From Candidatus Abyssobacteria bacterium SURF_5 (GTDB lineage: Bacteria > Abyssobacteria > SURF-5), in NCBI GenBank assembly GCA_003598085.1, contig QZKU01000090.1:1-14299 (forward strand): a DNA stretch of 14,299 nt, written 5' to 3'. The notes under the pieces were generated by a model. That model was not told the origin of the DNA. It searched no databases and worked only from the letters and a program-made list of their open reading frames with translations. This document shows, in pieces, positions 1-6,533 of the stretch. Each line of letters opens with the position of its first letter. Within the stretch, counting starts at the first letter, position 1. The position numbers and the translations under genes are program-made.

Positions 1-39
1 CGATGACAGAGCGGTATCGACAAGTCAGAGTAACCCGTC

Positions 40-59
40 ATTCCTGCGAAAGCAGGAAT
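40..59. repeat. Dispersed hairpin repeat with GAAA loop
   Basis: ATTCCTGC and GCAGGAAT form a perfect 8-bp stem around the four bases GAAA, so either strand could fold as a hairpin, with a GNRA tetraloop on the plus strand. The surrounding context (gtcattcctgcgaaagcagg) is a form that I know as a frequent dispersed intergenic repeat in many proteobacterial genomes, resembling the neisserial dRS3 type. It has no following T-run, so it is not an intrinsic terminator. Confidence 0.75.
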
Positions 60-88
60 CCAGGGTCTGGCAGAAAAAGACAAATCTC

Positions 89-123
89 AATTACGGGACA
101 GCCTCCTAAGAGGGATTTCTCCT
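89..123 (+). repeat. Left copy of an inverted 35-bp repeat
   Basis: Positions 89-123 match the reverse complement of 14201-14235 with about three mismatches. The shared words are aattacgggacag, ctcctaag and ggattt. The two copies face each other and bracket nearly the whole window. This could be a widely dispersed intergenic repeat family or the ends of an acquired island; two copies in one window cannot decide. Confidence 0.7.
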
Positions 124-136
124 TCTTCTCGCGCCT

Positions 137-170
137 CGCGGGAACGGGCCCCAAGACCTTTTATCCGCAG
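137..170 (+). repeat. Left copy of a second inverted repeat
   Basis: The segment shares cgcgggaacgggccc and atccgcag with the reverse complement of 1695-1729, differing by two substitutions and one inserted T. It lies directly next to the 89-123 repeat, so the left end is a composite of two dispersed repeat modules. The copies flank the toxin-antitoxin pair. Confidence 0.7.
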
Positions 171-542
171 ATTGCGCAGATTCTCACCGATTTTTCACAG
201 ATAGTAGCGGCACGGCGTGCCCAACTTCAACCGCCGATCCGCGCCGACAACCCCTTTATGTCATTCTGACCCCGCGCTCCGCGGGAGAAGAATCCCTCTT
301 TTCAACCGCCGATGAACATTGATTCAGGCCGCTGTCATAGCTCCTTTCATTATGCCTGCCCTGCCTGCGTTTGGGTCGCGAGCCCGCTGCCGCCAGGAAT
401 CCGGAATACTCGGCGTTCGCCGCGTCATACTGACTTCCTCTTTTGGTTCATCCTGACAGCGCGCCTTGCAGGGCAAGAACTGTTTTTCAATCGCAGATCA
501 ACGACCGGCCTTTCAGCCCCCGGCATACAGCCTGCCACTATG

Positions 543-571
543 TTTACAATTCCCGATCTATATGGTATCCT
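543..571 (+). promoter_or_regulatory. Promoter of the toxin-antitoxin operon
   Basis: TTTACA (543-548) is followed after 17 bp by TATCCT (566-571). The -10 box is preceded by TGG, giving an extended -10. The predicted start, near 578, would leave a leader of under 20 nt that begins at the ribosome binding site. Fit to consensus is moderate, but position and spacing are right. Confidence 0.5.
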
Positions 572-576
572 TATAG
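558..576. promoter_or_regulatory. Candidate operator of the toxin-antitoxin operon
   Basis: CTATAtGGtatCCtTATAG is an imperfect palindrome in which 14 of 19 positions pair, centred on 567 and covering the -10 box. AbrB-type antitoxins commonly bind symmetric AT-rich sites in their own promoters, so this is a natural autorepression site. That role is inferred from position and symmetry alone. Confidence 0.45.
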
Positions 577-594
577 TAAGGAGGTAAGGAAACA

Positions 595-834
595 ATGCTT
601 GCCAAAAAGACGTCCAAAAACCAACTCACTCTGCCGAAGCAGGTCGTTCAGCAGTTTCCAGGAGTGGACTATTTCGAGGTTTCCGTAAGAGAGAAAAAGA
701 TCGTGTTGACCCCGGTCAAGATCACCTCGGCCGCGTCAACCATCGAGAACGTCCGCAACAAAATGCAGGCGCTCGGCCTTCAGGAGGAGGACATCGAGAA
801 GGCCATCCGCTGGGCGCGAAGGAAGCGGGCGTGA
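595..834 (+). CDS. AbrB/SpoVT-family antitoxin
   Basis: A 79-residue protein whose first ~42 residues fit the swapped-hairpin AbrB/MazE DNA-binding domain: KKTSKNQLTLPKQVVQ followed by a short hydrophobic, basic strand pair ending VLTPV. Residues 45-79 are predicted helical and highly charged, ending WARRKRA. In this family that tail usually wraps the partner toxin. The expected role is to bind and neutralise the PIN nuclease encoded next and to repress the shared promoter. The start is fixed by a strong ribosome binding site, AAGGAGGT at 578-585, nine bases upstream. The stop overlaps the toxin start by 4 bp (GTGA), indicating translational coupling. No close named homologue is recognised, so no gene symbol is given. 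Confidence 0.85.
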   Translation: MLAKKTSKNQLTLPKQVVQQFPGVDYFEVSVREKKIVLTPVKITSAASTIENVRNKMQALGLQEEDIEKAIRWARRKRA

Positions 835-1262
835 CCCCGCCGCGCGCTCCCTTCAAAAGGGTCGTGCTCGATACGAACGTGATCGTATCGGCGCTCCTGT
901 TCAGGGGTCCGATGGCCCGGCTTCATGAGTTGTGGAAGCAAAGAGCGCTTACGATACTGGCCTCCAGGGAAATCATCGAGGAATACGTCAGCGTCCTGGC
1001 GTACCCGAAGTTCGACCTTACCGAAGGAGAAATCGGGAATCTGTTGCAGGAGGAGCTGATTCCCTATATCGAGCCGGTGAAGATTCCATCCGCCCTCAAG
1101 AGCAGCCGCTCCGCCGATCCCGACGACGAGAAGTTCCTGCTGTGCGCCGAAGCCGCACAGGCGGATGCCATCGTGAGCGGCGATGCCCATCTTCTGAGGC
1201 TGAAGAAGGTGAAACGCTGTCCTATCGTCCGCCCCGAAAAGTTCCTGTCGCAGTTTCGATGA
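831..1262 (+). CDS. PIN-domain toxin (COG1569-type)
   Basis: A 143-residue PIN-domain protein, normal length for the family annotated as 'putative toxin-antitoxin system toxin component, PIN family'. The acidic metal-binding residues are visible: Asp14 in VLDTNVIVSALL, Glu50/Glu51 in REIIEEY, Asp98/Asp99 in SADPDDEKFL, and Asp118 in IVSGDAHLL. PIN proteins are Mg- or Mn-dependent ribonucleases; toxin members often cleave tRNA, rRNA or mRNA. The target here cannot be read from the sequence. Translation starts at GTG 831 inside the GTGA overlap with the antitoxin stop, so the pair is coupled. All catalytic positions are intact and there is no frameshift, so the unit is probably active. No stand-alone promoter or terminator was seen. 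Confidence 0.88.
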   Translation: MTPPRAPFKRVVLDTNVIVSALLFRGPMARLHELWKQRALTILASREIIEEYVSVLAYPKFDLTEGEIGNLLQEELIPYIEPVKIPSALKSSRSADPDDEKFLLCAEAAQADAIVSGDAHLLRLKKVKRCPIVRPEKFLSQFR

Positions 1263-1694
1263 TCAAACAATTGCGCCAATGTTTTCAGAGTGTACGCGCA
1301 CGGCGTGACGTGCCCGAAATCGAGCCGCGGATGAGGAAGGGCGACAGCCCCCAGTCCACAGAAAGATTGTCCTATCCGCAGATTCCGCAGATTTTCGCAA
1401 ATTGAAGGACAATGACTTAACTCGATCACGGATTCGCACGAATTTTCACGAATTCTTGGGAACTGCCGATGAATACCGATGGAGACGCCTCTCCGCAGAG
1501 GCCGCGGGTACTTCAACCGCAGGTCCTTTTTACACAGCTTTCAGGAAGAGACTTTTCTATCCCAGATTGCACAGCGCTGCGAAGCCGCAACCAAACTACT
1601 TGGAACACATATTTCACGAATTGACGAATTACAAGAGAGACTTCGCTTGCGCTCCAAGAAGAGGAAGGTTTAGATGACGCGACTAAAACCCCTC

Positions 1695-1729
1695 TGCGGA
1701 TAAAAAGGTTTTCGGGCCCGTTCCCGCGC
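1695..1729 (-). repeat. Right copy of the second inverted repeat
   Basis: The reverse complement of this segment matches 137-170 with two substitutions and one extra T. It lies between the toxin gene and the unrecognised block, in non-coding sequence. Confidence 0.7.
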
Positions 1730-1937
1730 CGCCCTGGACTCGATCCGGGATTACGCTGATTTTCTCAGATTGAATGAACCACAGATTCACGCGGATTCGC
1801 GTGGATTATTTCGGCTGTAATTTACCTTTCATCTTTTTACCTTTTCCCTTTTACTTCTGTAAGAGAACCTGGTTGCTCCGGCGCCGGATTTATCGGCGTG
1901 AGTTGAGCCAAGGAGTCGGTGTTCGCGCTTGGGCGAG

Positions 1938-1956
1938 CGGCGGCGAGTCGCCGCTG
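1938..1956. repeat. GC-rich palindrome (REP-like)
   Basis: CGGCGGCGAGTCGCCGCTG is a 19-base palindrome centred on G1947, with one G.T wobble in nine pairs. It resembles extragenic palindromes. No T-run follows it on either side, which argues against an intrinsic terminator. Confidence 0.55.
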
Positions 1957-1998
1957 ACGGAGTAACTAATCTGTCAGCTTTTCTTTCTCATACTCGAC

Positions 1999-2450
1999 GT
2001 GTTCCTGTCGCCTGTTGCGCAAGCGGTAGTCTCGTGCCGGTCTCGGAATGCCACGGCTTTACTCTTTTGGCAAACTACGAGAAGGTTTCGCGACAGTCTT
2101 TACGCAGATCGTCTTCCCGGGCGGACTGGCAGCACTGTATCAAGATTCTGTCTCCGGGGAATCAGTCCCCGTCGTTGCATGCCCTGAGGGCCGTGCAGTT
2201 CCTCTTGAGGTAGCCTCCACCGGTACCGGGTGAGTGGTCTGCGGCGTACATTTCGGATTGACCTTCCCCGTGAACGGTCGCGAGGTCCGCGTCGATCGTT
2301 TTTTTGCTACAGCTCCTTTGTTGGTTCGTAGAACGTGGCCGCGTTCGTTTGCCGACCAGCCAGGCCGCCAGCCTTATCCAGACCGGCCAAACTTTCTGGT
2401 GTCGACAAGGTCATTGAACCATACTGGCAAGTCCTGGTCAACGACATAGT
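1999..2450. other. Unrecognised block, possible decayed gene
   Basis: The plus-strand frame that contains ATG 2048 stays open from 2030 to 2449 except for one in-frame TGA at 2231-2233, which is long for random DNA of this composition. The translation (for example FGKLREGFATVFTQIVFPGG before the stop and FPVNGREVRVDRFFATAPLL after it) looks protein-like but matches no family I recognise. No ribosome binding site precedes 2048. The block could be a pseudogene with a nonsense mutation, a fragment of a mobile element, or non-coding structured DNA. Function is unknown. Confidence 0.3.
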
Positions 2451-2709
2451 TGTTAAAAAGATGTCATAAACCAACGTAAAGAGTTTTTCCACCACGAATT
2501 AGCGAATTAGGCCGAAGCAGGGGAAGATGATGGGAAGACGCAAATCCTTCGGCGGGAAAAATCGGGCTCTGTTGTCCCTAATTTCCCCCTTGTTTTTTTG
2601 TTTTTCTTGTTTTTTCTTGTTTTTCTACAAAAAAAAGAAAGCTCTGTGAGTAAAACTTTTGTGCCTACTTGACAGGGACCTTTAATGGGTGACTCATTCT
2701 TCGCTAACA

Positions 2710-2746
2710 TGGACTAATTTTAAAAAAATACTTGACAATTAGTCCA
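2710..2746. promoter_or_regulatory. 10-bp inverted repeat, candidate operator
   Basis: TGGACTAATT (2710-2719) and AATTAGTCCA (2737-2746) are perfect inverted copies separated by 17 bases. The right arm begins on the last base of the -35 box and runs into the promoter spacer. A bound dimer here would block RNA polymerase, so repression of the ATPase-protease operon is the likely role. The right arm plus its next base recurs as AATTAGTCCAC at 2822-2832 inside the first gene. Confidence 0.65.
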
Positions 2747-2760
2747 CAATGATGTTATAT
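2732..2760 (+). promoter_or_regulatory. Promoter of the ATPase-protease operon
   Basis: A perfect -35 TTGACA (2732-2737), a 17-bp spacer and TTATAT (2755-2760) form a strong sigma-70-like promoter; shifting by one base gives TATATT with an upstream TG. It lies 34 bp before the ATPase start codon in very AT-rich DNA. Because the core is near consensus, tight control by a repressor at the overlapping inverted repeat would make sense. Confidence 0.75.
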
Positions 2761-2793
2761 TATTTTCAAAAAATATAATAAAGGGAGCAAGTA

Positions 2794-3951
2794 ATGGAAT
2801 ATAGACCGACTATTTATGACGAATTAGTCCACCTTGCAGAAATGGCCTTGAAAGGGAATGACCGCGACCTAACCTTATTCTTGCGCCGTCTTATATCGAG
2901 AGTTCGCAAAGATAATCCCGCGATTGCTGAACGACTTCGCAAGGCGATGCAAGACAGAAAACCGCAGACAAATCTGGTAAGGGAAGCGCACTCATACGAA
3001 GCACATTCATACACAGAGGAGCCTCCTCGCGACCACGAGACACGGGCTCAACTCCTTCGCGTTGAAGATGACCCACAGCCAGACGTGGAGCCAGTTTTCA
3101 CCCGGGAGATAGCGCAGCAATTGAAACGTCTTTTGACTGAACGTCAAATGGAAAGGCGGTTGATCGAAGAGGGACTCTTGCCGACGCGAAGCATTCTTTT
3201 CACGGGACTTCCTGGTGTCGGTAAGACATTGACAGCAAGATGGCTGGCGCGGGAGCTTCAGAAACCACTTGTCTCACTTGACCTTGCAACGGTAATGAGC
3301 AGTTTTCTCGGGCGCACCGGGTGGAACATAAGGCAAGCGCTCGATTATGCAAAAAGCGTCCCCTGTGTTCTTCTTCTAGACGAGTTCGATGCTTTAGCGA
3401 AGATGCGGGATGATCCAACTGAAATTGGAGAGCTCAAACGTCTTGTCGCTGTTCTGCTTCAAGAAATTGACTTATGGCCCCCCACTGGCCTTCTAATAGC
3501 GGCCACAAATCACGAAAAACTTTTGGACCCGGCGGTATGGAGACGATTCGACCTCGTGATTCACTTTCCGCTTCCAGACCGCGAAGGCATTCGTAACCTA
3601 TTAGAAAAACAGATTGGGCTAGACAAAAAGGTTTCTAAACCACTCATTGTAGCGTGCGCCTTCGCAATGGCAGGAATGTCTTACAGTGACGTACAACGCA
3701 ACATTCGGTTGCTAAGAATGAACTCAGTGGTCAACCAAGAAACCATCGAGGATCAGATGACTCGTTTTATCGAAGGTGCGGTTGCGTCTTTACCATCCAA
3801 GGATGAGCAAATTAACTTCGCCGGTAGCCTCCGCGCGGTCGGATTCTCGGAGAGAAGAATAAACAAAATCACAGGTTTGAGTCGCGACACATTGCGGAAG
3901 TATCGCTTGGCGGAATTGCGAAAGCAAAAATTAGGGGCTGATAATGACTAA
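2794..3951 (+). CDS. AAA+ ATPase of an IetAS-type defence system
   Basis: A 385-residue single-domain AAA+ ATPase. Walker A is GLPGVGKT (138-145), Walker B VLLLDEFD (192-199), sensor 1 AATN (236-239), and the candidate arginine finger is in WRRFD (249-253). Residues 1-100 form a charged helical N-terminal region. Residues 341-372 (FAGSLRAVGFSERRINKITG and onward) read like a helix-turn-helix. Such ATPases next to a subtilase are the IetA component of the IetAS anti-phage system, where the ATPase presumably controls or feeds the protease. The start has AAGGGAG six bases upstream and is preceded by a strong promoter. The stop overlaps the protease start by 8 bp. Residues 64-73 contain a tandem EAHSY duplication. 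Subfamily assignment rests on architecture, not on a search. Confidence 0.85.
   Translation: MEYRPTIYDELVHLAEMALKGNDRDLTLFLRRLISRVRKDNPAIAERLRKAMQDRKPQTNLVREAHSYEAHSYTEEPPRDHETRAQLLRVEDDPQPDVEPVFTREIAQQLKRLLTERQMERRLIEEGLLPTRSILFTGLPGVGKTLTARWLARELQKPLVSLDLATVMSSFLGRTGWNIRQALDYAKSVPCVLLLDEFDALAKMRDDPTEIGELKRLVAVLLQEIDLWPPTGLLIAATNHEKLLDPAVWRRFDLVIHFPLPDREGIRNLLEKQIGLDKKVSKPLIVACAFAMAGMSYSDVQRNIRLLRMNSVVNQETIEDQMTRFIEGAVASLPSKDEQINFAGSLRAVGFSERRINKITGLSRDTLRKYRLAELRKQKLGADND
2822..2832 (+). promoter_or_regulatory. Intragenic third copy of the operator motif
   Basis: AATTAGTCCAC occurs here within codons 10-13 of the ATPase gene and is identical to 2737-2747 in the promoter. The copies are 85 bp apart, close to eight helical turns, so proteins on both could face the same side of DNA and form a repression loop. 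A coincidental match is possible but unlikely for an 11-mer this close. Confidence 0.45.
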
Positions 3952-6172
3952 AAATTATATTCTCGGCCGTGGGGAGAATCTGGTAAGACAAATTCAGGCT
4001 CCAAAAATAGAACATAAAAAAGCGCATCCTTACGAGGTAGGGGAAGCTCGCGACCGGTTGCTCCCAAAGTTTCAACAGACGGCGAGGAAGCTCGACCAAC
4101 TGCCGGAAAGAGCATGTCCACGGGGAGAAAGTGTCGCGTCGTTTATCATTCACCCGGCCTATCTCGCCAAATCATACTATCCTCGTGAGTTCTTATATGA
4201 GGCAAAACTTCGTGTTCTTGGTAGTCGCATCGCATACGTAAAACCAACGAAGGTTGCAACAAAGGAAAAACCGAAGACAAAAGTCACTGCTGAATTCCTT
4301 GTGGCCAGCACCCGAGAAAATTTCGATGATTTACCACGTTTTGTGAGAACGCTTGACCTGGACTCGGCGGCAGCTGAGAGGTTACGTCAATTCGAAGATG
4401 TTCGTGAACTCACGCCGGAGTCGAAATTGCGGAACATTCCGCAGACAACTGATTATCCCGTGCTTGAAATTATTCTTCATGCCGATGAAAAACCGTCCTC
4501 GGATTATATCATCGAAGGATTTCGCCGATTCCTCAGAGAAATGAGTATAAAGGTCAACATCGACAAGCGGCTATATGTAGGAGGGCTTTGCTTTCTGCCC
4601 CTGAAAGCACCAAGGAAACTCCTTAATGAAATTGCCGAATTCTCCTTTCTTCGTGTCGCGCGCGGAATGCCTAAACTGCGCCCACCCCAGATAGTTCGAG
4701 CCATTAAACCTAAACTAAGTTTGCACCCGAATGCCGTTCCAACAGATCCACCGGTTGACCCAGCTTTGCGAGTTGCCGTGTTCGACGGTGGGATGGGCAA
4801 AAACGAGATCATGAATCAATACGTCAGTGGCTGGAAGGGAAGAAACATGGGTAAACCCATAGCCGATTATGAGGAGCATGGACATATGGTCACTGGTGCG
4901 CTGCTTTTTGGTCCTATTGACAACCCAAAGTCTTTACCTCTTCCTTTTGCGAAGGTGGACCATTATCGGATACTTGATGAACACACGCATCCAAATGACG
5001 ACGAACTTTTTGACGTGATTCGTCGGATCGAGAGTACAGTATTGAATCGAAAACCCGAGTTTATGGTTCTCAGTGTTGGTCCGAATCTGGTGATAGACGA
5101 CGAGCCCCATGTTTGGACGTGCAAGCTTGACCAGCTTCTTTCCAATGGAGATCTATTGGCGGCTGTTGCTGTCGGCAATGACGGAGAAGCAGACCGTAAT
5201 CAAAACCTACATCGCGTCCAGGTTCCTTCTGACTGCGTGAACTCCTTATCCGTCGGCGCGTGCGATTCTCGTAACAACACATGGGAGCGAGCGTCTTACA
5301 GTTCAATGGGTCCCGGCCGAAGCCCAGGCCTTGTCAAACCGGACGTGCTGGCATTTGGCGGTTGCGCAGATGAACCCTTTCCTGTTTTATCTCAGCAAAA
5401 ATCAGGTGAGATTTCACTTCAGTATGGGACAAGTTTTGCGGCTCCTTTCGCTTTAAGGGCCGCTGTCGGTGTAAGGGCCTATCTTGGATCGATCATGAAG
5501 CCGCTCGTTCTGAAGGCTCTGCTCATCAATCGTAGCCAAGCCAACCATCAAAGCTTGGAGGAAATCGGTTGGGGGCGAATTAACGAGGATGTGGAGTCGC
5601 TAATTACATGCGCCGATAATGAGGCGGTCATCATCTATCAAGGCGCGCTGAGACCAGGAAATTACTGGGAAGCAGAAATTCCGTGGCCGGATGGCGCAGT
5701 CAGAGGCAATGTAGAAATCGTGGCGACATTTTGTTACGCGTGCCAAACAGACCCTGAGCATCCCATACATTACACGCGGACAGGGTTAGAAGTTGTTTTT
5801 CGACCGCATTCAGAGAAGCATAATATTGGTGCAAAGCTGCCGAAGTCGGAATCACTTTTTGGAATTGTAAAGCCTTACGCGACAGAGCAGGAACTACGTC
5901 ACGACGCACTTAAATGGGAAACGACGATCCATGGAGTTACGCGGAAAAGGGCAAGCAGCGTTCACCGGCCCCATTTGCAAATACACTACAATGCCCGGGA
6001 AGGCGGATCAGCCGCAAGCGCAGCAGGTCCTGTCCCTTATGCCCTCGTTTTGACTGTGCGTGCTAAGAACGTGCGTAATTTCTATGACCGCATAATGAGT
6101 AAGTACAGAAATCAACTGGAGGTGCTGCAACCGGTTGTCCGCGTTCCGGTGCGTGGTCTGGGGCTAAGGTAA
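3944..6172 (+). CDS. Subtilisin-like S8 protease of an IetAS-type system
   Basis: A 742-residue S8-family serine protease. The catalytic set is present: Asp281 in VAVFDGG, His312 in EEHGHMVTGALLFG, oxyanion Asn412 in VAVGNDGE, and nucleophile Ser497 in YGTSFAAPFA. The His motif deviates from the usual HGTHVAG, reading HGHMVTG. About 270 residues precede the catalytic domain and about 220 follow it, the latter rich in predicted beta strands. No signal peptide or membrane segment is seen, so it should act in the cytoplasm, unlike secreted subtilases. Its partner is the AAA+ ATPase just upstream, with an 8-bp overlap and its own AGGGG site at 3933-3937. In IetAS this protease is IetS; the phage trigger and protein target are not evident from sequence. 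The gene appears intact. Confidence 0.87.
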   Translation: MTKNYILGRGENLVRQIQAPKIEHKKAHPYEVGEARDRLLPKFQQTARKLDQLPERACPRGESVASFIIHPAYLAKSYYPREFLYEAKLRVLGSRIAYVKPTKVATKEKPKTKVTAEFLVASTRENFDDLPRFVRTLDLDSAAAERLRQFEDVRELTPESKLRNIPQTTDYPVLEIILHADEKPSSDYIIEGFRRFLREMSIKVNIDKRLYVGGLCFLPLKAPRKLLNEIAEFSFLRVARGMPKLRPPQIVRAIKPKLSLHPNAVPTDPPVDPALRVAVFDGGMGKNEIMNQYVSGWKGRNMGKPIADYEEHGHMVTGALLFGPIDNPKSLPLPFAKVDHYRILDEHTHPNDDELFDVIRRIESTVLNRKPEFMVLSVGPNLVIDDEPHVWTCKLDQLLSNGDLLAAVAVGNDGEADRNQNLHRVQVPSDCVNSLSVGACDSRNNTWERASYSSMGPGRSPGLVKPDVLAFGGCADEPFPVLSQQKSGEISLQYGTSFAAPFALRAAVGVRAYLGSIMKPLVLKALLINRSQANHQSLEEIGWGRINEDVESLITCADNEAVIIYQGALRPGNYWEAEIPWPDGAVRGNVEIVATFCYACQTDPEHPIHYTRTGLEVVFRPHSEKHNIGAKLPKSESLFGIVKPYATEQELRHDALKWETTIHGVTRKRASSVHRPHLQIHYNAREGGSAASAAGPVPYALVLTVRAKNVRNFYDRIMSKYRNQLEVLQPVVRVPVRGLGLR

Positions 6173-6247
6173 CTTTCCTTTTCAATTGCATGAACTGTGA
6201 ATCATAAGATAGATGGAATAAGGCAATTAACAATAGGAGGCAGAAGA

Positions 6248-6436
6248 ATGACAAGAAAACAGAATTTCACGCCTGGAACGAAAGCCCCGAAATCCGGACA
6301 ATATCAACAGATTGGCCCACGTGGGGGAAAAGGTAAAGAGGTGACGTCCGTAAAGGGAGCGCCACTTCCACCTACTTCAGTAAAGGGAACGACTTATAAG
6401 CTGGTCGATCCCACTAAGAATAAATCCGGGAAATAG
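6248..6436 (+). CDS. YjzC-like small protein
   Basis: A 62-residue basic protein starting MTRKQNFTPGTKAPKSGQY. The pattern F-x-PG-x-KAP-x-SG-x-Y-x-x-IGP resembles the YjzC family of very short proteins of unknown function (compare the Bacillus start HQFRPGQKAPNNG). The start is set by a perfect AGGAGG at 6235-6240, seven bases upstream; an ATG farther upstream at 6191-6193 has no such site. It lies 75 bp after the protease stop on the same strand with no obvious promoter of its own, so it is probably the third gene of the ATPase-protease operon. It could be an accessory factor, a substrate or a regulator of the protease; none of these can be shown here. Lys, Gly and Pro richness suggests an extended, possibly nucleic-acid-binding chain. 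Confidence 0.75.
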   Translation: MTRKQNFTPGTKAPKSGQYQQIGPRGGKGKEVTSVKGAPLPPTSVKGTTYKLVDPTKNKSGK

Positions 6437-6533
6437 GCAACAGAAAAAAAAGAGAACTTTGGAGGACTAGAGACAGGCTCCGGTTAAAGCGCCTAAATTC
6501 CGGTAGAGGGGGGGGTCTTTTATCTATCCCCAT

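Larger units (their letters stand above)
1..594. other. Repeat-rich spacer, no convincing gene
   Basis: This stretch holds no reading frame with the look of a real protein; the frames present lack ribosome binding sites and translate low-complexity repeat DNA. It carries a perfect GNRA-loop hairpin (40-59), a copy of a repeat that recurs inverted at the right end of the window (89-123), a second segment that recurs inverted at 1695-1729 (137-170), and degenerate tandem cagatt-type words at about 164-200. The last 50 bases contain the promoter and ribosome binding site of the downstream antitoxin gene. The upstream gene, if any, lies outside the window. Confidence 0.7.
1263..2709. other. Long spacer of repeats and decayed DNA
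   Basis: About 1.45 kb without a supported gene. Segments at 1375-1400, 1430-1460 and 1750-1810 are built from degenerate words such as cgcagatt, cacgaatt and cgcggatt, like those at 164-200. A repeat copy sits at 1695-1729, a GC-rich palindrome at 1938-1956 and an unusual polypyrimidine tract at 2585-2625. A frame ending at 1673 finishes with a charged helical stretch (ISRIDELQERLRLRSKKRK) that could be the tail of a lost gene, but it has no ribosome binding site. The block 1999-2450 differs in composition and is listed separately. No tRNA, CRISPR array or insertion sequence was recognised. Confidence 0.65.

Noticed and set aside
1402-1677. Overlapping frames of 91 and 64 codons
   Set aside because: They translate repeat-type words, lack ribosome binding sites and resemble no clear family; only the charged tail near 1620-1673 looks protein-like.
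2669-2697. Second TTGACA upstream as another promoter
   Set aside because: The expected -10 position reads actcat, with no acceptable box at 16 to 18 bp spacing.
6437-6533. Intrinsic terminator between the convergent operons
   Set aside because: An 8-G run at 6508-6515 and a short CCCC partner give only a 4-bp stem with no proper T-run; no convincing terminator could be drawn.
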